This document shows, piece after piece, positions 9,346 to 19,739 of a stretch of DNA of 64,000 nt. The notes under the pieces are model-generated. The model was given only the letters and a program-made list of their open reading frames with translations. It was not told the origin of the DNA and searched no databases. Source of the DNA: Hydractinia symbiolongicarpus (Eukaryota; Cnidaria; Hydrozoa; Anthoathecata; Hydractiniidae). The number at the start of each line of letters is the position of its first letter. Position 1 is the first letter of the stretch. Location: the NCBI RefSeq assembly GCF_029227915.1, contig NC_079885.1, positions 11,789,001 to 11,853,000 of the forward strand. The letters run 5' to 3'. Both the position numbers and the translations under genes were made by a program.

Positions 9346-11228
9346 TTTAAATTAAAGGCGATAGCTAGCAAAGCCTTAAGGACTTAAATTTCAGGGTTGA
9401 CGAAGTGTCTTCAATGTGCCTTGTGTTGTTACGTAAAAAATGGCAGTCTTTGTGAATTGCGTGCTACATTGAAAACTGCTATAAAAATGGTAATCGTCAA
9501 TTCAATAATTTTATGATTTTGCTACATAGCTAGCTATGTTGATTAAAAATTAAGTAATATGAAAATAAAAATTTAGCTAGCTATCCACTAACTTATACTC
9601 TATATATTTTGGTTAATTAACTGTGCTTTTACTTAGGTAGGTAGTATAAACATCTGCCAAGCATACTGACTTTTTAAATGTTTTGTAGAGGTATTGACTT
9701 GAAAGATTTGTCTTCGCTCGGTAATCAGTTAAATATGAACTCAACAACCATTTTTTTAAGATCTATACAACAATTTGAAAAATTTAAAAAGTTAGTTAAA
9801 AATTAAAAAAGAAAGTTAAAAGTAGTTCAACAGTCTGACAAAGGGTATTTTTCGTATACTTTTGTTTCTGCTTCCTAAACTAACTAAAGTATATCTTTGT
9901 TATGCTAATTTTCTTTGTCACAAGCCTTAAGTACGCTAGTTCCTTAAAACATTTCCTTGTGAGGAAAACTCTTGAATAACATGGACTTTGTCTATTCTTA
10001 TTTGACTATCTCGAATAGCAAAAATATATATCTTTTAAATTGCTGGCATCATCCTTTTACACCCACATTCAGAACTGCTACCATGATATTTTTGCGCACT
10101 TACTACCTAATTAATCATTTCAATTAAGAGATTGCTTCTTACTGATTTTTTATGAACTATAAAGTTATTGTTAAAATACACAAATAAAGCCAAACCAAAT
10201 CCTCGATTTAATTTTCGTAAGTAATTTTGAGTATAAGAAAGTTAGTAAATACGTAGTGGCGAGTATTTCCCTATTAATAAGATTTATTTTACTTGCTTTT
10301 TGTAGATAATTAGCATTTGAGTATCACAGACATTGTTTGTTACGTTTTTATCCCCCGCTTTGTAACTGTGACAGTTGCTCTACCGCGCTTCTTGTATTAA
10401 TACGAAAAGTTGTCCGTGACTAAAAGTACCGAACCAGGCAAAAAACAGAGAAACCGATGGTAGTGCTTTTTCAGCTAGTAATATTGGTCAGGCCATTACC
10501 AGTAATTCATGAAACTTTCCTGCACCTTGTCCCTTACCTCACAGCTCACCAGTCGTGCCTTATGTTATAGTAGGGGACGAAGCTTTTCCCCTGAAAGTAA
10601 AATTAATAAAGTCGTACTAACGAGCCGTGCTAGATGATGCAAAAAATAAATATGTAATTATCGGATTTCGCGAGCTAGTTATTGTCCATCTAAAATAGCA
10701 GATACAAAAACAATGCAGGGTCAACGGTGACAAGAAATTGATGGATATAAAACCTTACTACACATGTCAAGAGTAAAATCTAACAATTATGCAAATGATG
10801 CAAAAGTTTAGTTTAAGGGCTTTATGGGTAACTAGGAACCACTAGAGACTACAATAGGAATGTTCTAAATATGGGTTAATCTATCCGTTTCGGAACAGAC
10901 GAATTAATGATGCCACTAAAATAATTTTATACCCCAATATCTCCAAACTGTTCGTCAAAAGTATCAAATCCTATACATTTTCTTGATCAACGTTTCACGC
11001 TCTACACAATAGAAGCTAAAATAATTTTTTTAAATAATTTTTTAGTTTATGCACTGCTGACGTGTTCAAAACACCTAAAACAACCTAAATTTCCCCTGTG
11101 TTTATCTGCCTAAGTAAATTCTTTTCACTGGTTTATCGATTCTTAAGTAAACGGCAAAGTGAAAAGGGGTTGATATGATATATTTTTCTCCAAGATTTTA
11201 TTTAGGGAGTAATGTTTTTTATTTTTAG
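9346..11228. other. No recognisable gene
   Basis: AT-rich sequence with GCTAGCTA-type simple motifs near 9525 and 9580. If 11229-11728 is a terminal exon, its earlier exons would have to lie in or before this stretch, but I could not identify any. Confidence 0.4.
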
Positions 11229-11728
11229 ACAAAATAATTTACAGCAAGAGTAATGCAATGTCCATCCAAGAATTGATTGATTTGCTTGAACAATCAAAAA
11301 CTTTGGCAACCAACAATCTAATGAATCTTTGGTGCATCAAAAAATTGGTTCTGAGATTCGGAAAGTTTTTTCCGGTTTTCATAATGTGCGTGAATATTCC
11401 GTCAGGAATAACGGTACTAGACGTTTTTAAAAACGAGACTGCGATAGCAGCATTAATGTTCCTTGTTTTGCTAATTATATTGTTAACTGATAGTGTAATT
11501 TTCCTTTTTTTGTTTTTATTTTCAGTGGTAGCAAGTTTAATTTTCATTTTTAAAGGGCTTAATATGATGAATATGCGGGGGTATTATTTGATAGAAGGAA
11601 ACAAAACATACAGTGAGGAAAAGAAAAAGTTAAACAATGAGGTATATAAACCTCTGGAAGAAATATCTCAGCAATTGACATCGTTTTTAGAATTGGCTCT
11701 GGACAAAATTGAAATTAAACATTTTTAA
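11229..11728 (+). CDS. Possible (terminal) exon of a small membrane protein, unrecognised
   Basis: An open frame of 156 codons from ATG 11258 to TAA 11728. The frame is also open upstream to a good acceptor (TTTTTAG ending at 11228), so this may be a last exon. Residues about 55-110 are strongly hydrophobic, with two or three likely membrane helices (AALMFLVLLIILL; SVIFLFLFLFSVVASLIFIF). A charged, helical C-terminal tail follows (YSEEKKKLNNEVYKPLEEIS). The N-terminal 30 residues form an amphipathic helix-like stretch (ELIDLLEQSKTLATN). I do not recognise the family. It is longer than most chance ORFs here and has protein-like composition, but nothing else supports it. Confidence 0.35.
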
Positions 11729-12029
11729 ATGGATTTGGCTCGTGACAAAAAATTATATTTTTTCATATTAGGTAACATTTTTAGAACAATTCCATTTCGT
11801 ACCTTAGCTATGTTATAGTTAAGTTTTTCTCAAATTTCAATTTGCTTTTACTACATTTTATTTTCTACAGAGAAAAAACCGCAATTTTTGCTTTTTATTT
11901 TAATTCTATAGTGCAAAAAGCCTATATTATTCTATAATTAGATAAAATAGCGTGCAAAGAATTCATATTTTTCTTTATTGGTTAATAATTAGTTAAGTGA
12001 AGTCATTGTTTTCCTAAAAAATTTTTTTT

Positions 12030-12040
12030 TATATAAAAGG
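12030..12040 (+). promoter_or_regulatory. TATA box candidate
   Basis: TATATAAAAGG is a textbook TATA element. An ATG with a good donor-ended exon starts 24 bp after it, so the 5' leader would be very short. A TATA box in an AT-rich region can arise by chance. Confidence 0.35.
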
Positions 12041-12063
12041 AGAAAAATCAACAACATTTAATC

Positions 12064-12123
12064 ATGGATATATTTCACGACTACAGTTTTACAGAATTTT
12101 CATGGTTGTATGGGGTCACAATA
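12064..12123 (+). CDS. Possible first coding exon, unknown protein
   Basis: ATG GAT ATA TTT CAC begins about 20 codons (MDIFHDYSFTEFSWLYGV) and runs into a strong donor, AAGTAAGTTT at about 12123-12132. It lies just behind a TATATAAAAGG box. No matching downstream exon was found before the THAP remnant. The donor position is uncertain by a base. The protein family is unknown. Confidence 0.3.
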
Positions 12124-12421
12124 AGTAAGTTTCGCATGTGCTACTAGTAAACTTTAAAAATAAGATCTTTTAGAATATTTTACGTATTTTTAAGGTAGTA
12201 ACAGCATTTTATAACCTTCGTTTAAACATAGTCATAAGAAAAAAAGATAGGCTGGTAAGAAACAATGATCTATTGTTCTCATGTCTTTATGGGCGAGAGA
12301 TACTGGCACCCAAACCTCCGATCCTGCACAAAAGTTCAAAATGGCGCATTTTTAACTGTTGTTTGTGCTGTTGTTTGGACTTCTTGCTTGGTATTTGAGT
12401 TTATTTGTTGCAATTTTTACT

Positions 12422-12730
12422 ATGCCTGGCGAAAATTGTGCTATATTTGGATGCCCTACATCACGGACAAACAAAGAGCTCAGTATTTTTAAAGTTCCAC
12501 TACCCAATACTAATGTAAACAAGAAAGATAGGGTCATTGACGATCAGCTGAAAAACCGCATTGCAACATTTAAATTATGTATACGCGAACGTCATTTTAA
12601 TCCAGAACAAACCCGGATTTATTCAACTCGCAAAAGCTTAAAAGAAGGGGAGCTACCTCATATCAATCTTCCACAAATTCAAAGACTCAGCAAACTGCCA
12701 CAACGGCTATTTTTACAGCCACAAATTTGA
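12422..12730 (+). pseudogene. THAP-domain protein remnant
   Basis: The frame from ATG 12422 starts MPGENCAIFGCPTS, the first half of a C2CH THAP zinc finger. It continues with SIFKVPLP, then jumps to FKLCIRERHFNPEQ, which supplies the second C-x2-H pair, and ends with a conserved tail (RKSLKEGELPHINLPQ). A THAP domain is a DNA-binding module found in P-element-like and ISL2EU-like transposases and in host factors. The spacing between the two halves is shorter than normal, so an internal deletion is likely. No transposase body follows, so this is a fragment. Confidence 0.6.
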
Positions 12731-13184
12731 AAAACATTTTTTTTGGCTTTATTCTGTAGTTTCTCTTATTCTGAGAGACTAGAAGTCCACCAAATTTTCT
12801 TTCCGTAATTTTCACGGTTTTTCTTCCGCAAAAGTTGGCGGAATATATTTTGCTGAATGTGTGATTTATGAATTTTTGTATAACTAGCTAAATTTGTAGA
12901 TTTGAGCCAAATCCGCAAACAAATGTGTCACAAATTTTTTCCCACAAAATAACATAAGTACCCAATTTATTTGTTATTTCACACAATAATAATATTTACT
13001 ATTTTGGTAAGCTACGCCGAATAATGTGTTTTATTAAATGTGTGGCTATAAAAATATAGTCGTTGTGGCAATTTTTAAAGTTCATGCCCGGAACTAAGTC
13101 AATCAGTGTCCCATGTCTGTGCAGCTTTGTGTTTTTCACGTATATATCTTGCATATGAAAAACTCCGAACTCTTGTATAAAAAG

Positions 13185-13570
13185 TTACCATATGTTCCAA
13201 AAGGTGCCTATGAACTCCTTTATCAATTTGTGTGCACGTTCGTGTTTAACACTAAAAGTTAGCAGTAACGACACTTCAAGTCCACCAGCAGAAATTGGAA
13301 ATACTTTATAATTTGTGGAGAGTAAATGTCCAGAAATGCTACCACCTTCCCTTATGAAAAAATAGCAATGGCGTGATATTTCTCTTTGGATATGTCCAAC
13401 GGTCAGCCAAGTGTCAAAAAATCGGTGCTTTGCCTTGATAGCGCAAGCGTATGGGTCGATTGATTTTAAAGAAACATTTGTCTCTTTTGACCTGGTTTTG
13501 CATTTTGCCAAGTAGAATTTCGATAGACATGACATCCTCTAGATGCAATTTTACTTTTAAATGAAGACAT
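13185..13570 (-). pseudogene. HIRAN-like domain protein remnant
   Basis: Minus-strand reading from ATG 13570 gives MSSFKSKIASRGCHVYRNST in one frame, then a shift into a second frame with DPYACAIKAK, VGHIQREISRHCYFFI and a GGLEV-containing tail that ends at 13185. The DPYA...VGHIxREI pattern is that of HIRAN domains, which bind DNA ends in helicases and also occur in transposon-encoded proteins. Two frames are needed, so the copy is broken. The host of this domain here is most likely a decayed transposon gene. Family assignment is by pattern only. Confidence 0.45.
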
Positions 13571-13944
13571 CATATTGATGAACAGTAGAATGATGAAATT
13601 CACGTGGCTCCTCTCTTGCTTGAAAACAATGACTCAAAAGAAATGCGAGCGTAATTCGAATTCACTATTATTCGTTTAGTCAAACGCACAGCAAAACACA
13701 AAACAAAACAAAAAGAACGAAAGAACGCACAAAACAAAAGACGATAAATTTACATAACCGACACTCTCCATCGAATGTGCATTCATATATTCATATAGAT
13801 AAATAAAGTAGCCGAAACAACGGAGGAGACTTGAGGAATATTTTCTACACTATTTCTCGTTGTTTATAAATTTTTTAAAGGAACACAACAGAAAAAGCAT
13901 GCAGTAAAAATGGCGAACATTCCAGATACAGTAAAGTCTCCATA

Positions 13945-14125
13945 GCTCGAACCTCTATTACTCGAACGTCTCCTTAACTCGAACGAAATCGTTGGCACCG
14001 TGAAAGTTTCCTAATAAACTCTTATAAAAAAAACCTCCACTACTCGAACCTCCATAACTCGAATGTTCCCTTAAGTCGAACAGATTATTTTGTCCCTTGA
14101 AGGTTTTTGACTCCATAACTCGAAT
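13945..14125. repeat. Subterminal CTCGAAC array of the pogo-like element
   Basis: About eight copies of a CTCGAA(C/T) core occur here, often preceded by CCTC-TA, CTCCATA or CTCCTTA. A similar set sits inside the right end (14686-14745). Such arrays are often transposase binding sites; that role is inferred. Confidence 0.5.
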
Positions 14126-14317
14126 TTTGTGGCATTTTGAAAAAAATTGATAAGTTTTCCTGATCATTTAACTCTTTATCATTTTCATATTTTAATGTTT
14201 ACGTGTGTTGTGGGCCTTATATTGTTCGAATGCATGATTCGAATGTTTTGTTTGTGTTTCGAACGACAACGCTTTCTTAACCAATTTTCAAAAACAGAAT
14301 TTCATAGCAATCTTACA

Positions 14318-14473
14318 ATGGCGTCTGTGGCAGGGTCAAAAAGAAGTAAAGCCGATAACAAGTCCTGTAAAATAAAATACAGTACCCTCAAAGAGCTTGA
14401 AAAAGGAACTGCTCCAAAGCGTTTTCTCGAAATTTGGGGAAGAAATGTTGGCTTCCCTAAAGGACTTAAATAA
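14318..14473 (+). pseudogene. N-terminal fragment of a pogo/CENP-B-like transposase
   Basis: ATG 14318 opens MASVAGSKRSKADNKSCKIK followed by STLKELEKGTAPK, which resembles the first helix-turn-helix of Tigger/CENP-B-type DNA-binding domains. The frame ends at 14473 and no catalytic domain follows before the right TIR. It sits inside the TIR-bounded element at 13929-14757. Confidence 0.5.
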
Positions 14474-14879
14474 AAACATCAAACGAGATTATGATGATAC
14501 TTGTAAACAATCAATTATAACTGATTTTTTTCAAAAAATTTGAGCAAAAAGCAACTAAAACGCTCTGTTTTTGTATTTCACCAACCCAGAACCCCCAATA
14601 AGTAAGACTACGTACTTAATATACTGTTTTTGTTCATCTGGTAGGCAGATAAGGGAAAAATTTTGAAAAAACTTAAAAACCTCTACTACTCGAACGTCTC
14701 CTTAACTCGAACGGTTTCCTTTTCCCCCTGGCCGTTCGAGTTATGGAGACTCTTCTGTATTAGGGATTTTTATAAAAACACTGATGGGACGTCTGACAGA
14801 ACACAGGGATTTTTAGCATCTGCATCTGCAGTACGAATCAAGCGGAAATTGCTGTAATCTATAAGGAGATAAGATCAAC

Positions 14880-16121
14880 CGTCCAGCCTCAAAAACACTA
14901 CAATACCTCTGTACCAGAGCAGATCAAGAATGAAATCGGAGAGTTCGTTTTGAAAAATGGAAAAAGTCCGCGTTGAAAAATTCAAGAAAAGGTATCCTAA
15001 GTATACCTTTGTAAGAGCATCAGTAAACAACTGGAAGAAAAAATTAAAAAAGGACAAAAAACAAAACAATGACACTGTGCATAAAAGAAAAGGTAGACCA
15101 AATCTTTTAGATGACCAAACTCTTGTAAAAGTGAAAGATGTGGTAGCTGGAGTACGTACGTACGAGGGGTAATGTCTAGAAAGATGGTCATTGCTATTGG
15201 TACTGGAGTTCTTAAAGCAAATTGTCCATCAAAATTGAAGGAATTTGGTGGTCACATTGAATTAACGGAAGGTTGGACGAGACATGTGTTGGAAACAATG
15301 AAATGGTCGAAGAGAAAAAGCACTACTGGTAAGATTGAGCTAAGCGAGCAGTTTCTCCTTGAAGAGAAACTAACATTTTAGAGACTTATTTTGTCAATCG
15401 TCGAAGAGCATGATACTCCAAAAGATCTTGTTTTAAATCTAGATCAAACACCCTTTACATTTCCCGTCTTACATTTCCCCTGGAAAATACAATAACCCAA
15501 AAGGTGCCAAAACTGTCCCAATCAAAGGAATAGACGATAAGAGACAAATAACTGGAACCGTTACTGTGAAATATGATTTTCTTCCAGATTTTAACGTCAC
15601 ATTTTCCGCGAATCATTGGCCTAACACAGAAAAGTCGGCTGAGGTCTTCAAAACAGTGATATTTCCATATTTAAAGCAAGTAAAATCAAACCTGAAATAC
15701 CCAAAAGAACAAATATCTTTGATAATAATGGATACTTTCAAAGGACAAGACAACGATCTAGTCATTGATCTTTGTAAAAAACATTTTTGCCAGGCTGCCA
15801 ATGTCCCACACAACCTGACAAACAAGTTCCAACCGCTTGACATCACAGTAAACAAACCAGCCAAATCTTTCCTTTCAAACAAGTATAATGGATGGTTCTT
15901 CCGAGCAGGTTTCACAACAACTCCAGAAAGTTATACCGGCTCCAGACGTCCAAATATCTCTTGGCCTTGTTGAGTTGAAAGTAAAGCATGCTCGTTGGAT
16001 TTCTGAGCTATATTATTACCTATGCAGTCAAAATGAAATTATCCTCAATGGATTCAGGGCTGCTGGTATTACAGAGGCAGTTGAATCAGCCAGCTTGAAA
16101 GAATTGAAAATCCTTTTTTAG
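14880..16121 (+). pseudogene. DDE_1 (pogo-superfamily) transposase pseudogene
   Basis: Pieces in several frames line up in order as one transposase. First is an N-terminal helix-turn-helix part (SVPEQIKNEIGEFVLKNGK, then KKRYPKYTFVRASVNNWKKK). Next comes GWTRHVLETMKWSKRKSTTG. The catalytic core follows with the three expected aspartates: LNLDQTP near 15433, IIMDTFKGQDN near 15724 and NKFQPLDITVNK near 15820. The tail includes EIILNGFRAAGITEAVESA near 16040. At least four frame changes or stops interrupt it, so it is dead. No clear TIRs were found around it. The family is known as DDE_1, shared by pogo, Tigger and Jerky proteins. Confidence 0.75.
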
Positions 16122-16314
16122 TTGAATTAAAGATGGACAATCTTGTTATTTTGTTGCTTAGAAACTATGTTTGTAATCGTTTGTTGAGACTTTTCATTAG
16201 AAAATATGATTTTCGTCTTGATATTTATCATTTGTCTTCCCGACATTAGAAACGAAAAACCTTTCATCTCCAGGGTAAATACTTATTTTTAGACACTAAA
16301 TTGAGAAAAGCAAA

Positions 16315-16445
16315 ATTCGGCAAAATATCTTAATCGGCAAAAAACAAAGTCGGTAAAAATAGTTAGTCGGTAGAAAAAAAAGTCGGTAAAAATTATTGGC
16401 CGGTAGAAAAAAATTCGGCAACAATTTTTGGTCGGTAAAACATTT
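16315..16445 (+). repeat. Short degenerate tandem repeat (GTCGGTAAAAA-type)
   Basis: About eight imperfect units built on TCGGYA(A/G)AAA with spacers of 5-12 bases. Variants include TTCGGCAAAA, GTCGGTAAAAA and CCGGTAGAAAAA. It lies just downstream of the DDE_1 pseudogene. Confidence 0.6.
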
Positions 16446-16613
16446 TAGTCACTTAGCCAAAATGATTAGCAACTTCAGTTAATAAAATGTTGCTTAAAGT
16501 CACATCTTTAAAAGATTTTCTCCTAGTAAGCCATAAAAATGTAAATAAAAATCCTCAGCAACACCATGAAATCTTTCAATTAGGGTTTTTTTTTTTGTTC
16601 CAAAGTTTGACAG

Positions 16614-16990
16614 TTAATCAGCTGAAATTTTAAATTTATCCTCTGAAATCATACACTTAGCTGATTCAGGTAAACATCTGTCACCAAAACACATCTCAGC
16701 ACTTTTTTTCACCAATAATTTTAATGTTAATGGATGTAGCTTCTTTAGAATTTTTTCTTCTTTTGACAATTTTGGCACAGACAGAGAAGAGCTAGCATCT
16801 GGCATTTCTGACAAGGTGTGCATAACATTGCAATCTGGTTAGTCCATGTTGTAATTTGCAAACTTTATCGCAATTTTGGCAAAGGTTTAACCTCATCTTT
16901 CTTGCAGCTTTCAACTTCTGTTACAACAGCATCTAATTCTGTGTTAAAATCTGCATTATCTTCCAAAAAAACACCATTAATTAACTCAAA
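16614..16990 (-). pseudogene. Degraded coding remnant with a C2H2-like finger
   Basis: On the minus strand one frame gives LFELINGVFLEDNADF followed by VTEVESCKKDE. A second frame gives LCQNCDKVCKLQHGLTR, which looks like a C2H2 finger with the last histidine lost. A third frame gives a 69-codon tail ending FKISAD at 16614. Similar acidic-then-finger proteins occur in repetitive families. The function is unknown and the assignment is weak. Confidence 0.3.
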
Positions 16991-16996
16991 TAACTA

Positions 16997-17117
16997 CCCA
17001 ATCTATCGATGTACATGTCCAATCTTAGAACAATTGTAGAAGACAAAGATAATAATGAACATTTTAGGCTGTATCTTATAAAAGGAACTTTAAACTGAAA
17101 CTTTTCTTGGCAAATCA
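16997..17117 (+). repeat. Direct repeat, copy 1
   Basis: About 121 bp starting CCCAATCTATCGATGTACAT and ending CTTTTCTTGGCAAATCA. The second copy lies at 17253-17374, about 256 bp on. The copies differ at roughly eight positions by eye. Confidence 0.75.
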
Positions 17118-17252
17118 CAAGATCATCTCCAGCCAAGTAACCTCTCCTATTTGTGCCGCTGTTCTGCCCAACCTTGGAACGCGCCCGGCTTAAGACTGGG
17201 CAGGCCAATTTTCTGACAGTAAAAAATTGGTGGCCAGTCTTAAGACTGGACT

Positions 17253-17374
17253 GCCCAATCTATCGACGTACATGTCCAATCTTAGAACAGTTGTGGAAGA
17301 CAAAGAGAATAATAAACATTTTAGACTGTATCTTATAAAAGGAACTTTAAACTGAAACTTTTCTTGGCAAATCA
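17253..17374 (+). repeat. Direct repeat, copy 2
   Basis: Second copy of the 16997-17117 unit. The 135-bp spacer between the copies contains CTTAAGACTGGGC and TCTTAAGACTGG, related to a motif cluster at 17735-17850. Confidence 0.75.
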
Positions 17375-17407
17375 AGAGGCCAAAAAATTATACCATGTTA
17401 GCTGACT

Positions 17408-17426
17408 ATAGCTAGCTAGCTAGCTA
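17408..17426. repeat. TAGC microsatellite
   Basis: Perfect run of (TAGC) units. The same motif recurs in short runs elsewhere, for example at 41161-41182. Confidence 0.7.
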
Positions 17427-17734
17427 AACTTCTCATCCAATTAGCTAATATCTGATTCTTCATATTATAAACATTATATTATTAAAATTTGACTACTACA
17501 AACTATATAAAAATGCTAAATGTGTAATACGTGCTAGCTACTCCTGGCTAGCTACTTAACTGTGTTTAAAAACTGGCCTGGTCAATTCAACAGACCGTCA
17601 AATTCGTTTTTTGTGTACATACAAATGTGATTTTTTTTTAATGTACTTGAGAGTGTTTGTTGGGTCTTGCAAACAACAGAGCTTTGGCACATCCCTTCTT
17701 AAAAATCTAAAAGGCGTCTGAAGATGACCCTAAC

Positions 17735-17852
17735 ATGGTCTCCTGCCCAATCTTGTGACGCCCTGCCCAGTCTGAAGACTGGCCGGTCAGTCTTAAGATT
17801 GGGCATTTTTATGTCTAAAGATTGGGCAGTGTCCTAAGATTGGGCAGAACAC
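17735..17852. repeat. Cluster of inverted GCCCAATCTTAAGA motifs
   Basis: Repeated units in both orientations: TGCCCAATCTTGTGACGCCC, TGCCCAGTCTGAAGACTGG, TCAGTCTTAAGATTGGGCA, TAAAGATTGGGCAG and CCTAAGATTGGGCAGAAC. The core CTTAAG is itself palindromic, so several units can fold back on each other. Related pieces lie at 17160-17260. Confidence 0.55.
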
Positions 17853-18058
17853 CGCCATTATTAACTTCCGTGCAGTATGAGAGGGTCGTCCGACACAACT
17901 TAAGGATAGATTGCGTAAACAATATCGGTGGTCGTTGCCACCAGACATCTTTTTTCTTATAACTATGGTTTAAACCTCTTTGTACTTTTAAGCAATATCT
18001 GTTATGAACAACAACAATATTTTTTCATGTTTCGAGCCCTTTGTCACAACATAGTATG

Positions 18059-18600
18059 AGCTTCGAACGATGAAGTTTATTATGATAAGATGGCGTCAAT
18101 TTTAATAAATATACAGACCGGAAACATTTAACAACAAATCGAACTCGCATTATAAAGGCTTCATCTTTTTTTCTGAATTTTTATTTTCTTTATCTTTTTT
18201 AATCACAAATTTTAGTAAGTTCAGTAGAATAAAATAATAAAATTATGTTTGTCGCATGTTGTTCAACATTTTGCTATTTTGATCTTCAACTTTTCTTGTT
18301 TAATTATTTTGTGCGTCTTCACCTGTGACCATCATAATACGGAGACATATATCCCATTGTTTTTTTAATTTAGCCACCCGTTTGCCAAATGTGTCAAAAT
18401 ACTAAATTATAAATACTTTAGCACTCACAAAGAGGAAAATAAAACTAGCAGTTTACTTATTTGTTATGGTGGCCGTAACATGTAAATTGATTCATTTTGG
18501 GTCAGACCAACCGAGTCGGCCGGGTCTTCAAAATTAACACTGTCATCATGAACTTTTATTCAGCAGCCGTGCCGTGCGCGGTTCGCTTCTCCTTTAATCT
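18059..18600. repeat. Dispersed repeat, longest copy
   Basis: Its first 120 bp match 7508-7640 and its last 300 bp match 1-415, so it looks like the most complete member of this family in the window. No terminal inverted repeat or ORF is apparent. It contains TGACCATCATAA and CATCATGAACTTTTATTCAG as shared landmarks. Confidence 0.55.
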
Positions 18601-19735
18601 GATGAAATGCGTCCCGGGGCTTCTACCTTAGCAGTACCGTAGTGTGTTTCGGACGCAATATGCCATGGCCCGGGACATACTTTGTTTAGAACCTGCTGTA
18701 TAAAAACATGCTAAAAAATGTTAAACGAAACAAGAATGGTAGCCTGCATCAGTGTACAAAAACGAAAATTATTTTCTTATCAGAAAGTTATTTTTATATC
18801 GTGAAAGTATTTATGAGATTTTCAGGTCGTTAAATTTTTCTCTACAAGTTGTTCTGATTGAACCTAAAAAAGGAATGTTATAGATATGTTTGAAGATTTC
18901 CAGTAGGTGTTAATGATTGCACGAGAATTGCTCATTAGAAATTAAAAAAAACCTGTAATAGAAATATAGATTTGGTGTAGAAATGTTTCCCGACATAAAA
19001 ATATAGATATAATTTCTGTTTCTGTAACTTGACTTGCACTGGTGTAGAAAGGAGAAAAATAGCTTCATTTGAAGACACAAGATCCCTGGGTTGCTGTATT
19101 AGCAAAAAGCAGTCTGTTCGGGACACAATAGTCTGTCTTGTCAATTTAAATAAATGGCTTTTGTCTTCGGTAATATGTGATCATGTCAATGTGTATATAA
19201 ACATCTGAGCAGAATTATACCACTCACTGTGTAGTATGTGTAGCAGCTAGCTAGATTAAGAATCTGTCTCAAAGAATTCTCTCTTGTAGCAGCTAGCATA
19301 AGAGAATACTATGAGGATGTAGTAGGTAGTTTTATACATACTAAATTGGTAGTTTTATGCTAGCTAAACTGTCACTGTTGTGCTAGCTAGCTTTATGTTT
19401 AAGTGAGGCTAAAGAAAGGGCTCATAACATTTAAAAAATTGTGATATACTAGGTAGATAACCTCCAATTTCTCATTCCGTTTCTAGCTAGCTACGCTTAG
19501 CAGCATCTTTGAAAAACAACAAAAACCCGCTGTGCTAAAAAAAGCACGTTGTCTCCCTTAATCAGAAATTTACGAAAATATATCAACAAATGGCCAGATA
19601 AAGTTACTTGGCAAAATTTTTAACATTTTTGATGTATGTGGGGAAATCGTATAGAAATGTTATACACTCCGCACTGTAGTTACTTTAACCTATATTTATC
19701 TATTAAATTTTTACGACTTTTAACTTTTATCATCT
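18601..19735. other. No recognisable gene
   Basis: AT-rich sequence with scattered GCTAGCTA motifs (19245-19500). A 69-codon minus-strand ORF near 18935-19144 has no recognisable features. Confidence 0.5.
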
Positions 19736-19739
19736 GTTG

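Larger units (their letters stand above)
13929..14757 (+). mobile_element. Pogo/Tigger-like short element with TIRs and TA target duplication
   Basis: The left end reads CAGTAAAGTCTCCATAGCTC and the right end, reverse-complemented, CAGAAGAGTCTCCATAACTC; the match continues for four more bases. Both ends are flanked by TA (13927-13928 and 14758-14759), the target duplication of Tc1/mariner/pogo elements. The termini are followed by repeated ACTCGAAC units (see the separate entry). The interior carries only the N-terminal part of a transposase, so the element is non-autonomous. Confidence 0.75.
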
